A DNA stretch of 64,000 nucleotides from Pseudomonadota bacterium (GTDB lineage Bacteria; Pseudomonadota; Gammaproteobacteria; Steroidobacterales; Steroidobacteraceae), in NCBI GenBank assembly GCA_023417315.1, contig JAEZFW010000010.1, forward strand, positions 5,877 to 69,876, read 5' to 3'. Below are positions 29,512 to 37,831 of this stretch, piece after piece. Position 1 is the first letter of the stretch; the number at the start of each line of letters is the position of its first letter. A program made the position numbers and the translations under genes. The notes below the pieces were generated by a model that saw only the letters and a program-made list of their open reading frames with translations, was not told the origin of the DNA and did no database searches.

Positions 29512-31121
29512 AGATTCTGATAGTTCGGACCGGAGCCGCCTTCCGGCGTCGTCCAAGTGATGATCTCGTACGGATCTTTGATGTCGCACGCTTTGCAATG
29601 AACGCAGTTGGCCGCGTTGATCTGCAGTCTGCGTCCGCCAGCTCCGTCGTCCACCATCTCGTATACACCGGCCGGACAAAAGCGTTCGCAAGGGTTTCCG
29701 TACTCTTTGGTGCAGCGCTCGACGCAGATCGTCGTATCGTGAACGTGCAGGTGAACGGGCTGCGATTCATCGTGCACGTTGCCGGCAAAGAACACTGAGG
29801 CGAGCCGATCGCGAGGTGGCAGCGTCCTTTCGGTCCAACCGCGGTCGGGGGAGACGTAAGCCTCGAGCTTTTCCGTCGCGCACCAATCCGGCGTGTTGCG
29901 CATCGTCCAGGGCGTCTTGCCTTTGAGCAGCGATTCGATTCCGGCATTCGCGATGGCAAAGTACAAACCATTCTTGAATGCCGGTTTGAAGTTGCGTACC
30001 TCGTGCAACTCGCGATGTCCTTCAGACGCTCGCCACCGAGCATCGAACCCAAGACTCGTGCCGTGCTCTGCGAGATGCTCCGCTGCGAGCGCGCCGGAGC
30101 GGATCGCCTGGTGGATACCTTTGATCTTGAATACATTGAGGGTGCCGCCGGCATCGCCGATCAAGAGCGCACCTGGCATCTCGAGCTTGGGTAGAGATTG
30201 ATACCCCCCAGCGGCAATCGTACGTGCGCCGCCGGAGAGAATCTCGCCGCCTTCGAGCAGCGGCTTGATGCGGGGATGATGCTTGAACTGTTGAAAGGCT
30301 TCGAACGGCTGCAGACGCGGGTCGCGGTAGTTGAGGCCGACCACATAGCCGACGTACACGCGGTCATCGGTCAAGTGATAGAGGAAGCTGCCACCATACG
30401 TTCGCGTATCGAGCGGCCAACCAAATGCATGCTCGATGCGTCCCGGCTGCACGCGTCCAGGCGGAAGCTGCCACAGCTCTTTGAAGCCGAGTCCGAACGT
30501 TCCGGGATCGATACCCTCGCGCAGGTTGAAGCGTCGAATGAGTTGTTTAGAGATGGAGCCGCGCGATCCTTCCGCGAGAACTGTAGTCGACGCGTGGATC
30601 TCGACGCCCGGGGTGTAGTTGGGTCCAGGCGAACCATCCTTGTTGAGTCCCATATCGCCGATGCGAACCCCCCTCACTGCGCCTGCCTCATCAAACAGTG
30701 CAGCGGCCGCAGCGAACCCGGCGAACACATCGACGCCGAGGGTCTCCGCCTGCTGTGCAAGCCAAGGTGTGAGTTGTCCGAGCGAAACGATGAAGTTGCC
30801 GTGGTTGCGCATTGGGCTCAAGTTCACGGCCCACTCGGGTAGCTTGAACGAGCCGGTTCGCGTCATGAGCCGCACGTCGTCGGTCAGCGCGGGTACCTTC
30901 ATGCCCGGATAATCATTGCGCCAGTGGGGCACGAGTCGATCGAGGGGGCCGGGTTCGAGTACGGCGCCGGAAAGCGAATGTGCGCCGACGGCAGATCCTT
31001 TTTCGAGCACGCAGATGTTCGCGTCTGGCTTCAATTGCTTCAGACGGATGGCGCACGCGAGACCCGCCGGCCCTGCGCCGACGATGACCACGTCATATTC
31101 CATGACCTCTCTTTCAGTCAT
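29508..31121 (-). CDS. etfD: Electron transfer flavoprotein-ubiquinone oxidoreductase
   Basis: Inner-membrane-associated flavo-iron-sulfur enzyme that passes electrons from acyl-CoA dehydrogenases, via ETF, to quinone. The 537 residues have the FAD Rossmann motif VVIVGAGPAGLACA, the HSLSGAVLEPG and LIGDAGG segments and a C-terminal 4Fe-4S domain with CERFCPAGVYE and CVHCKACDIKDP. An ATG 18 bases downstream (MEYDVVIVG) is an equally good start. It sits downstream of the liu and SDR genes; etfA and etfB are not in the window. It should serve both acyl-CoA dehydrogenases found here. Confidence 0.96.
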   Translation of the reverse strand: MTEREVMEYDVVIVGAGPAGLACAIRLKQLKPDANICVLEKGSAVGAHSLSGAVLEPGPLDRLVPHWRNDYPGMKVPALTDDVRLMTRTGSFKLPEWAVNLSPMRNHGNFIVSLGQLTPWLAQQAETLGVDVFAGFAAAAALFDEAGAVRGVRIGDMGLNKDGSPGPNYTPGVEIHASTTVLAEGSRGSISKQLIRRFNLREGIDPGTFGLGFKELWQLPPGRVQPGRIEHAFGWPLDTRTYGGSFLYHLTDDRVYVGYVVGLNYRDPRLQPFEAFQQFKHHPRIKPLLEGGEILSGGARTIAAGGYQSLPKLEMPGALLIGDAGGTLNVFKIKGIHQAIRSGALAAEHLAEHGTSLGFDARWRASEGHRELHEVRNFKPAFKNGLYFAIANAGIESLLKGKTPWTMRNTPDWCATEKLEAYVSPDRGWTERTLPPRDRLASVFFAGNVHDESQPVHLHVHDTTICVERCTKEYGNPCERFCPAGVYEMVDDGAGGRRLQINAANCVHCKACDIKDPYEIITWTTPEGGSGPNYQNL

Positions 31122-31147
31122 GCTCGCTTCTTACCGACTACCATTGA

Positions 31148-31342
31148 GGAAGAGATTCTCTCGCAAAGTACGCCAAGCTCGCAAAGGGAGGACAGATCAA
31201 TCATCTCTCGCAAAGACGCAGTGATGGGAAACCAGGTGTAGCAGATTCTCTTCTCTCACTTGCGGCTCTGCGTCCGTGCGAGTTGATCTTCCTGTTCTTA
31301 CCTTCGCGGCCTTGGCGTGCCTTGCGAGAGATAGTTCTCCGC
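31148..31342. repeat. PTR8: longest paired element, unit CTCGCAAAGACGC
   Basis: The left arm (31148 to about 31227) contains CTCTCGCAAAGTACGCCAAG and a second CTCTCGCAAAGACGC block. The right arm (about 31258-31342) is an imperfect inverted copy, including the intervening AGATCAA. The more diverged arms suggest age. It lies between etfD and the SDR gene. Confidence 0.75.
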
Positions 31343-31344
31343 TT

Positions 31345-32112
31345 TTACTTCGGCGCCATTCGAATTGCACCGTCCAAGCGGATGCATTCGCCGTTTAGCA
31401 TCACGTTCTCGCACAGGTGCGCCACGAGCGCTGCGTATTCATCAGGCCGTCCGAGGCGAGGAGGGAAGGGCACTTGCTTGCCGAGCGAGTCCTGCGCTTC
31501 CTGTGGGAGCGAAGCCATCATCGGCGTCTTGAAGATGCCGGGCGCGATCGTCATCACTCTGATACCGCTCGAAGCAAGATCGCGCGCCATCGGCAGCGTC
31601 ATGCCGACCACGCCGCCCTTTGACGCGGAATAGGCGACTTGACCGATCTGCCCATCGAACGCCGCGACCGAGGCCGTCATGACGATCAAGCCGCGTTCGC
31701 CTTCGCTACTCGGCTCATTCTTCTGCATGGCTGCACAGGCCGCCTTTGCAACGAGTAGCGTGCCGATCAGATTGATCTCGACAACTTTGCGGAAGAAGTC
31801 ACCCGGCATCGGACCTTCCTTGTTGATGATGCGCCGAGGCCAAGCGACTCCAGCGCAGTTCACCGCCAGATTGATACCCCCCATCTCGGCTCGAGCACGT
31901 TCGATGGCAGCGTCAACGGCGGCTTCGTTCGTGACATCGACGGAATCGAACCGCGCGTTCGAACCAAGCTGGCTCGCCGCTTGAGCGCCGGCCTCTTGAT
32001 TGACGTCCAAGAGCGTGACGCGAGCGCCCGCAGCGTTTAGCCGTTCAGCCGTTGCGTAACCGAGCCCCGAGGCGCCGCCCGTGATGACGGCCTTCACTTG
32101 GTTGATCTGCAT
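31345..32112 (-). CDS. SDR oxidoreductase, 3-hydroxyacyl-CoA dehydrogenase type-2 (HSD17B10)-like
   Basis: A 255-residue short-chain dehydrogenase with the TGGASGLGYATAE nucleotide motif, NCAGVAWP, catalytic Ser in TASVAAFDG and YSASK. The RIINKEGP insertion and the ending NGECIRLDGAIRMAPK resemble HSD17B10-type enzymes, which oxidise 2-methyl-3-hydroxybutyryl-CoA and short 3-hydroxyacyl-CoAs to 3-oxoacyl-CoAs. That fits isoleucine or fatty acid breakdown beside the liu genes and the thiolase. A ribosome-site-like GAGAAGAG precedes the start. The substrate is inferred. Confidence 0.85.
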   Translation of the reverse strand: MQINQVKAVITGGASGLGYATAERLNAAGARVTLLDVNQEAGAQAASQLGSNARFDSVDVTNEAAVDAAIERARAEMGGINLAVNCAGVAWPRRIINKEGPMPGDFFRKVVEINLIGTLLVAKAACAAMQKNEPSSEGERGLIVMTASVAAFDGQIGQVAYSASKGGVVGMTLPMARDLASSGIRVMTIAPGIFKTPMMASLPQEAQDSLGKQVPFPPRLGRPDEYAALVAHLCENVMLNGECIRLDGAIRMAPK

Positions 32113-32135
32113 GGCTCTTCTCGCTTAGGAATCTG

Positions 32136-32253
32136 AAGGAGTAACCACAAAGAACACAAAGTTCACAAAAAAGAATGGCTGATAGAGAGGCCGACATGTG
32201 GCGCTCGGCGCCGTTGCCCTTTTGTGTTCTATGTGCTCTTTGTGGTTGCTCCA
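32136..32253. repeat. PTR9: paired tandem-repeat element, unit CACAAAGAA
   Basis: The left arm (32136 to about 32175) is GGAGTAACCACAAAGAACACAAAG-like, in CACAAAG units. The right arm (about 32217-32253) is CTTTGTGGTTGCTCC-like. It lies between the two SDR genes and shares its unit with PTR12 and PTR21. Confidence 0.88.
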
Positions 32254-32264
32254 AACTCTTGGTC

Positions 32265-33026
32265 TTAGATCCGCTGCCCGCCATCGACTTCGATGACGCG
32301 GCCAGAAAAGTAGTCGTTCTCCGCGATGAAGATCGCAGCGTGCGCGATTTCATCGGGCTCCGCCATTCGGCGCAGCGGCACGGAAGCCAGCGCACGCTCG
32401 ATGAGCTCGGGCTTCATGGAGTCTAGGATCTCCGTCCGCGTAAAGCCCGGCGCGATGGCGCCCGTCCTGATTCCATATCGTGCAAGCTCTTTCGCCCACA
32501 CGACGGTCAGTGTCGCGACACCTGCTTTCGCTGCGGCATAGTTCGATTGGCCAATATTGCCCGCCCGCGAGATGCTGGAGGTATTGATAATCACGCCGCC
32601 ATGGCCTAGACCGATCATACGCTCAGCTGCTTCACGTGCACCGAGAAACACGCCCGTTAGATTGACGTCGATGACGGCCTGCCATTGCTCGAGCGTCATC
32701 TTCCCCACGCACCTGCCCTCCTGAGCTTTGACGAGCATCGCGTCTTTCGTGATGCCGGCGTTATTGATCATCACGTCGAGCCGACCGAAGTCCGCAACGA
32801 TTGCATCGAGCGTGGCGATGACCGCAGCCTCGTTGGCGACATTACACACGTAAGTACGCGTCTGGCGTCCATGCTCTATGCACGCGATGCGGGTGCGCTC
32901 CAAATCTTCTGCGTGCAAGTCGATGAGCGCCACGTGCGCGCCTCGTTGCACGAATGCGAGCGCCATGGCGCGGCCGATACCGCGTCCGCTTCCGGTGATG
33001 GCTACGAGCTTGTCGGTCAGGTTCAT
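32265..33026 (-). CDS. SDR oxidoreductase, FabG-like 3-oxoacyl reductase
   Basis: A 253-residue classical SDR with TGSGRGIGRAMA, NNAGITKDAM, the catalytic tetrad around NTSSISRAGNIGQSNYAAAK and the ending IEVDGGQRI. The sequence resembles FabG/PhbB enzymes that interconvert 3-oxoacyl and 3-hydroxyacyl thioesters with NAD(P)H. It is co-directional with liuABC, 122 bases after liuC with PTR10 between. A catabolic 3-hydroxyacyl-CoA dehydrogenase role is inferred from context; another carbonyl substrate is possible. Confidence 0.82.
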   Translation of the reverse strand: MNLTDKLVAITGSGRGIGRAMALAFVQRGAHVALIDLHAEDLERTRIACIEHGRQTRTYVCNVANEAAVIATLDAIVADFGRLDVMINNAGITKDAMLVKAQEGRCVGKMTLEQWQAVIDVNLTGVFLGAREAAERMIGLGHGGVIINTSSISRAGNIGQSNYAAAKAGVATLTVVWAKELARYGIRTGAIAPGFTRTEILDSMKPELIERALASVPLRRMAEPDEIAHAAIFIAENDYFSGRVIEVDGGQRI

Positions 33027-33034
33027 AAAGGTTC

Positions 33035-33154
33035 AAGTGACGACGTGACGGGGGTGACGGAGTGACGAAGTCAGAACTGGGTCACCGAACGTCGTGGCCG
33101 GAGAGTCGAAGCTGCAAGCGATATCTGACTTCGTCTTTGTCACGTTCGTCACTT
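33035..33154. repeat. PTR10: paired tandem-repeat element, unit GTGACG(GA/AA)
   Basis: The left arm (33035-33075) has GTGACGACGTGACGG-type units ending GAAGTCAGA. The right arm (33124-33154) is TCTGACTTCGT to GTTCGTCACTT. The right arm encodes the final Lys codon and TGA stop of liuC on the minus strand. Confidence 0.9.
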
Positions 33155-33931
33155 AATCCAACTAGGCCTTCTCTTCTCCAGAAACGCCGATAGACCCTCC
33201 TTGCCTTCCTCACTCACACGGAGCTTCGCGAGCAGGCGAGAGGTCTCCTCGACCAACTCGTCACGATCTTCCACTGCGATCACGTCGCGGATCAGGCGCT
33301 TCGTTTGTCGCACTGCGAGGGGAGCTCCTTGCAGGATCGCGTCGAGATGGCGCTCTACCGCCGCATCGAGCTCCTCCTGAAGCACTGCGGCGTGCAGCAG
33401 CCCGATCTCGCACGCGTGCTTCGCATCGAAGGGAAGCGCCGTGACGAACAAGCATCGCGCCTGACGCTCGCCTATCGCGCGCAGAACGTAGGGCGAGATG
33501 GTCGCTGGTACGAGTCCAAGCCGAACTTCGGTGAGCGCAAACTTCGCGGCGGTCGTGCCGATGGCAACGTCTGCGCACGCAACCAAGCCGACGCCTCCGC
33601 CAAACACATTCCCGTTGACGCGTGCGATCAACGGGCGTTCGATTTCGTCGAGGGCGCGCAAGCACTGTGCGAGCAAACGAGCGTCGTCCAAGTTACGCTC
33701 TGCCGAGGCGCCTCGCATCGAACGCATGTGAGCGATGTCGCCACCCGCACAGAAACTCGTACCCGCGCCGGTGAGCACGATCGCACGTACCTGCTCGTCA
33801 CGCTCCGCATCCAACAGCGCTGCATGCAACGCCGTCAGAAGCTCGGCATTCATCGAGTTGTGCTTCTCCGGCCGGTTCAGCGTTAGGGTGAGAACGCCAC
33901 GGGGTGAAAGGGAGGTCGCGATCACAGACAT
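33149..33931 (-). CDS. liuC: Enoyl-CoA hydratase/isomerase family, probable methylglutaconyl-CoA hydratase
   Basis: Crotonase-fold protein of 260 residues from MSVIATSLSPRGVLTLTLNRPEKHNSMN at 33931, preceded by GGAAG. The oxyanion-hole segments AGGDIAHM and NVFGGGVGLVACAD and the ending FLEKRRPSW are typical. As the third gene after liuA and liuB it most likely hydrates 3-methylglutaconyl-CoA to HMG-CoA in leucine degradation. The final lysine and the stop codon come from the right arm of PTR10. An upstream ATG (33979) is in PTR11 sequence and is rejected. Confidence 0.88.
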   Translation of the reverse strand: MSVIATSLSPRGVLTLTLNRPEKHNSMNAELLTALHAALLDAERDEQVRAIVLTGAGTSFCAGGDIAHMRSMRGASAERNLDDARLLAQCLRALDEIERPLIARVNGNVFGGGVGLVACADVAIGTTAAKFALTEVRLGLVPATISPYVLRAIGERQARCLFVTALPFDAKHACEIGLLHAAVLQEELDAAVERHLDAILQGAPLAVRQTKRLIRDVIAVEDRDELVEETSRLLAKLRVSEEGKEGLSAFLEKRRPSWIK

Positions 33932-33944
33932 AGCCAATACTTCC

Positions 33945-34050
33945 GAGTGACGCAGTGATGAAGTGACGGAATGACCCAATCAGTACGGCGACCCACTTCA
34001 GCAAGCTCCGCTCTGCGTTCGTCGCTCAGCACTGCATCGCCTCGTTCTGC
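33945..34050. repeat. PTR11: degenerate paired element, unit GTGA(C/T)G
   Basis: The left arm (33945 to about 33972) is GTGACGCAGTGATGAAGTGACGG-like. The right arm (about 34012-34050) retains only scattered complementary CGTCGCTCA and ATCATCAC pieces. It is a decayed member of the GTGACG class between liuB and liuC. Confidence 0.6.
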
Positions 34051-34056
34051 CAATCA

Positions 34057-35661
34057 TCACATCCGGAACACGCCATACTTTTCCTCGCCAGGCTCTGAGC
34101 CGTTAGCAGCGGCGGCCAACGCTAGGGAGAGGACGCGACGGGTATCGACGGGATCGATTACACCATCGTCCCACAGCCGCGCAGTCGCGTAGTATGGATT
34201 GCCTTGGGTCTCGTACTGACCGCGGATCTCATCCATGAACTTTTCGCGATCGGCGTCGGGCCAGCTCTCGCCACGCGCTTTCAATCCATCGGCTCGAACC
34301 GTGGCGAGAACTTGCGCGGCCTGTTCGCCACCCATCACTGAAACGCGCGCGTTCGGCCACATCCACATCATGCGCGGGCTGTACGCGCGTCCGCCCATCG
34401 CATAGTTACCTGCGCCGAACGAACCGCCGATGATGACCGTGAACTTCGGTACACGGGAGCAGGCGACTGCGGTCACCATCTTCGCGCCATCTTTCGCGAT
34501 GCCGCCGTGCTCGAACTTCTTCCCGACCATGAAGCCGGTGATGTTCTGCAGGAAGAGGAGCGGAACGTTGCGGCGGTTGGCGAGCTGAATGAAGTGCGCA
34601 CCCTTGAGGGCCGACTCAGAAAATAAGATGCCGTTGTTCGCGATGATCCCGATTGGATAGCCGTCGATATGCGCGAATCCGCAAACTAGGGTCTTGCCGT
34701 ACAGCGCTTTGAACTCGTGAAACTCCGAGGCATCGACGATGCGCGCGATGATCTCGCGCACATCGTACGGATAGCGCGTGTCGCGGGGCACGATCCCGTA
34801 GAGTTGTTGCGGATCGTGCAGAGGAGGGCGGCTTGCAATCCGCTCGAGCCACGAGTGAGTGGGGTGCGCTAGATGGCGAATGGCCTCCCGTGCGAGCTTG
34901 AGAGCGTGCGCATCGTCATCGGCCAAGTGATCTGCCACGCCAGAGATGCGGGTATGTACGTCCCCGCCACCGAGCGTTTCTGCATCGACGACTTCGCCAG
35001 TCGCGGCCTTCACGAGCGGTGGTCCGCCAAGAAAGATCGTGCCCTGGCGCTTGACGATGATCGCCTCATCGCACATTGCCGGAACGTATGCGCCGCCTGC
35101 GGTGCACGAGCCCATCACCACCGCGACTTGAGGGATGCCCGAGGCTGACAGGCGCGCCTGATTATAGAAGATGCGACCGAAATGCTCGCGGTCCGGAAAG
35201 ACTTCATCCTGCAACGGCAGGAAAGCACCGCCCGAGTCCACGAGATAGATGCACGGCAAGCGATTCTCCGCGGCGATCTCCTGGGCACGCAAATGCTTCT
35301 TCACGGTAATAGGAAAGTAGGTACCGCCTTTCACCGTTGCATCGTTCACGACCACCATGACGTGCTTGCCGTGCACGAGCCCGACACCAGTGATGATGCC
35401 GGCGGCCGGCGCGCTGCCATCGTACATGTCTTCTGCCGCGAGCGGAGACAGCTCGAGGAAGGGTGAGCCAGGATCGAGGAGCGAGGCGATGCGATCGCGC
35501 GGTAATAGCTTGCCGCGCTCGATGTGCTTGCGACGCGCGTCTTCGCCGCCGCCGCGAGAGGCGATCTCCAGGCGTTGCCGCAGCTCCTCCGCAAGCGCCT
35601 GCATGTAAGAGGCATTGAGATGAAAGCTCTCGGAGCTGGAATCGATGCGCGTGCCGATCAT
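34057..35661 (-). CDS. liuB: Methylcrotonyl-CoA carboxylase, carboxyltransferase (beta) subunit
   Basis: Transfers carboxyl from biotin to 3-methylcrotonyl-CoA. The 534 residues contain the crotonase-type carboxyltransferase halves with RGKLLPRDRIASLLDPGSPFLELS, VVVNDATVKGGTYFP, GSCTAGGAYVPAMCDEAII and the C-terminal GGSFGAGNYAMGGRAYSPRMMW. MCC-beta is favoured over propionyl-CoA carboxylase by the liuA-liuB pairing; the start overlaps the liuA stop by four bases (ATGA). The required biotin carboxylase alpha subunit (liuD) is not present in the window. Confidence 0.94.
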   Translation of the reverse strand: MIGTRIDSSSESFHLNASYMQALAEELRQRLEIASRGGGEDARRKHIERGKLLPRDRIASLLDPGSPFLELSPLAAEDMYDGSAPAAGIITGVGLVHGKHVMVVVNDATVKGGTYFPITVKKHLRAQEIAAENRLPCIYLVDSGGAFLPLQDEVFPDREHFGRIFYNQARLSASGIPQVAVVMGSCTAGGAYVPAMCDEAIIVKRQGTIFLGGPPLVKAATGEVVDAETLGGGDVHTRISGVADHLADDDAHALKLAREAIRHLAHPTHSWLERIASRPPLHDPQQLYGIVPRDTRYPYDVREIIARIVDASEFHEFKALYGKTLVCGFAHIDGYPIGIIANNGILFSESALKGAHFIQLANRRNVPLLFLQNITGFMVGKKFEHGGIAKDGAKMVTAVACSRVPKFTVIIGGSFGAGNYAMGGRAYSPRMMWMWPNARVSVMGGEQAAQVLATVRADGLKARGESWPDADREKFMDEIRGQYETQGNPYYATARLWDDGVIDPVDTRRVLSLALAAAANGSEPGEEKYGVFRM

Positions 35662-36827
35662 GCGGTCGCCTCGAAGATCTCGCGCCCGATCAGCATGCGC
35701 CGGATTTCGCTTGTGCCCGCGCCGATCTCATACAGCTTCGCATCGCGCAGCAGGCGTCCAGTGGGATACTCGTTGATGTAGCCATTGCCGCCGAGCGCCT
35801 GAATCGCTTCGAGCGCCATCCACGTTGCGCGTTCGGAAGCTTGCAAGATACAGCCAGCCGCATCGAAGCGTGTGACGCGTCCGCGATCGCATGCGGCTGC
35901 GACTGAGTAAACGTAGGATCGACACGCATTCATGGTCGTGTACATGTCCGCGATCTTACCTTGCATGAGCTGGAACGTTCCGATCGGGCGATTGAATTGT
36001 TTGCGCTCGTGCACATACGGCAACACGATATCGAGGCATGCCCGCATGATGCCGAGCGGACCGCCTGCAAGCACGACTCGCTCGTAGTCAAGGCCGCTCA
36101 TCAAGACTTCAGCGCCGAGACCTTCCTTGTGGAGCACATTCCCGAGCGGGACTTCGCAGTCCTCGAACACGAGCTCGCAAGTGTCCGAGCCGCGCATGCC
36201 GAGCTTGTCGAGCTTCTGCGCGGTCTTGAATCCGCGCATTCCGCGCTCGACGATGAACGCTGTGATACCGCGCGCGCTGAGCTCGGGATTCACTGTCGCA
36301 TACACGACCAGCGTATCTGCCTCCGGTCCGTTGGTGATCCACATTTTGGAGCCGTTCAACACGTACGCGCCGTCGCGGCGTTCCGCACGCGTTCGCATGC
36401 TCACAACGTCCGAGCCCGAACCCGGCTCGCTCATGGCAAGTGCACCGACGTGCTCGCCGGAGATCAGTTTCGGCAGATACGTCTGCTTCTGCTCCGGTGT
36501 GCCCCAACGTCGAATCTGATTGACGCACAAGTTCGAGTGCGCGCCGTACGAGAGACCGACCGATGCCGAAGCACGGCTGATCTCTTCCATCGCAACGACG
36601 TGGGCGAGATAGCCCAGACCTGCTCCGCCGAGCGACTCCTCGACCGTGATTCCGAGCAGCCCGATCTCGCCCATTTGAGGCCACAGCTCGCGCGGAAATC
36701 GGTTGTCGCGATCGATGTCGGTAGCGAGCGGGGCGATACGATCCGCGGCGAACTGCGCAACGCTTGCGCGAAGGGCGTCGATATCTTCGCCCAGACCGAA
36801 GTCGAAATCTTCCATCGGAAGCTCCAT
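35658..36827 (-). CDS. liuA: Isovaleryl-CoA dehydrogenase
   Basis: FAD acyl-CoA dehydrogenase for leucine breakdown. From 36827 it has 389 residues; ATGs at 36890 and 36815 are alternatives. The diagnostic IVD feature is the catalytic glutamate in MSGLDYERVVLAGGPLG. The usual C-terminal catalytic position carries glycine instead (LYEIGAGTSEIRR). AMSEPGSGSD and the RADTLVVYATV-type region are also present. It is the first gene of the liu run, divergent from the FadR-type regulator, and its electrons would go to ETF and the ETF-QO encoded downstream. Confidence 0.95.
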   Translation of the reverse strand: MELPMEDFDFGLGEDIDALRASVAQFAADRIAPLATDIDRDNRFPRELWPQMGEIGLLGITVEESLGGAGLGYLAHVVAMEEISRASASVGLSYGAHSNLCVNQIRRWGTPEQKQTYLPKLISGEHVGALAMSEPGSGSDVVSMRTRAERRDGAYVLNGSKMWITNGPEADTLVVYATVNPELSARGITAFIVERGMRGFKTAQKLDKLGMRGSDTCELVFEDCEVPLGNVLHKEGLGAEVLMSGLDYERVVLAGGPLGIMRACLDIVLPYVHERKQFNRPIGTFQLMQGKIADMYTTMNACRSYVYSVAAACDRGRVTRFDAAGCILQASERATWMALEAIQALGGNGYINEYPTGRLLRDAKLYEIGAGTSEIRRMLIGREIFEATA

Positions 36828-36878
36828 CGAACGAGGCGCGCCGGCCGGGTGCCTCGGGTCACTTGAGAAAGCTGTCCT

Positions 36879-36891
36879 ATTGTCCGACAAT
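36879..36891. promoter_or_regulatory. Candidate FadR/GntR-family operator between liuA and its regulator
   Basis: ATTGTCCGACAAT fits the FadR-subfamily consensus TNGT-N3-ACNA exactly. It lies in the divergent gap, nine bases before the regulator ATG and about 52 bases upstream of the chosen liuA start. Flanking GTC and GAC extend the dyad. The position suits repression of both genes. Confidence 0.6.
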
Positions 36892-36899
36892 CCGACCCA

Positions 36900-37712
36900 A
36901 TGTCAACGAAGGAAAAATCCAACCGTTCCCGGCGCGCGAGCACGGCATCGATCTTGTCGGCAGTGCAGCAAGAAAATGCTGACACGCCCTTGTTCGATCC
37001 CGTCGACCGCGATCCAGCGTATACACGCGTCGCTGCTGCCATCGAGCGGAAGATCCTGGCGCGCGAGCTGCGCGCCGGAGACCCGTTGCCTCCCGAAACG
37101 GATCTTGCGCAACAATTCGGCGTGCATCGCTCCACCGTGCGAGAGGCCTTGCGCCGTCTCGAGAGTGCAGGGCTCATCAAGCGCCCCGTGGGTGCGAAGC
37201 GCATGGTTGTAAGTCGTCCCGCCGCGTCGCAGGTTGCATCGGGCATGCGACACGCGCTTGTGCTTCACGACGTGACCTTCGTTGCTGTTTGGGAAGCGAT
37301 GATGGTCATCGAACCCGAGGTCGCCGCGCTCGCAGCGACGCGCCGAACGCAAGCTGATCTGAACGCACTCTTGGCCGCACACGAAGCCTTCAAGACGTCT
37401 CCGAAGGGAGACCCGCATGCGGTCGAGATTGTGGCGCGATTCTTCGAGCTCCTGGGCGCCGCGGCGCGCAATCAAGTATTAGTGTTGGCGAAGCAATCGC
37501 TCACGCGGGCGTTGGCACCCTCGTTAGCGCGCATGATCGATTCGGTGCCGCAGGCCCGAACGCGCATCGCGGATGCGCAGAAGAAGATCATTGCGTCCGT
37601 GCGCGACAAGAACGTGGAGGAGGCGCGCCGCTGGATGTCGAAGCACGTGCGCGATTTCAAGCGCGGCTACGAGGTCGCGGGCATCTCACCGGACACGCCG
37701 ATCAGCGCGTAA
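36900..37712 (+). CDS. FadR-subfamily GntR transcriptional regulator of the liu genes
   Basis: A 270-residue regulator with a GntR winged helix at about 40-105 (ERKILARELRAGDPLPPETDLAQQFGVHRSTVREALRRLE; read in parts) and an FCD-type all-helical ligand domain (about 125-250) containing the EPEVAALAATRR segment. The basic N-terminal 15 residues are unusual and the true start could lie further in, as the first ATG is very close to the operator. Divergence from liuA and the TTGTCCGACAA site between them suggest it represses liuABC in the absence of an acyl-CoA ligand. The Pseudomonas LiuR is of a different (MerR) family. Confidence 0.85.
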   Translation: MSTKEKSNRSRRASTASILSAVQQENADTPLFDPVDRDPAYTRVAAAIERKILARELRAGDPLPPETDLAQQFGVHRSTVREALRRLESAGLIKRPVGAKRMVVSRPAASQVASGMRHALVLHDVTFVAVWEAMMVIEPEVAALAATRRTQADLNALLAAHEAFKTSPKGDPHAVEIVARFFELLGAAARNQVLVLAKQSLTRALAPSLARMIDSVPQARTRIADAQKKIIASVRDKNVEEARRWMSKHVRDFKRGYEVAGISPDTPISA

Positions 37713-37730
37713 ATCCGCAAGCAATAGGAT

Positions 37731-37819
37731 TTGGAGTAACCACATAGAACACAAAGTACACAAAGAAGAGGATGCATCTGTTCTGTTTGCGCTCTTTGTG
37801 CTCTTTGTGGTTACTCCTT
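37731..37819. repeat. PTR12: paired tandem-repeat element, unit CACAAAGTA
   Basis: The left arm (37731-37771) is GGAGTAACCACATAGAACAC-like. The right arm (about 37778-37819) is CTTTGTGCTCTTTGTGG-like followed by TTACTCC. The core is very short, so the arms form a near-continuous hairpin between the convergent regulator and thiolase genes. It has the same unit as PTR9 and PTR21. Confidence 0.9.
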
Positions 37820-37831
37820 GTTCTAAAAGGA

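Noticed and set aside
35961..36866. 301-residue open frame antisense to liuA
   Set aside because: Low-complexity shadow composition, against a full acyl-CoA dehydrogenase on the other strand.
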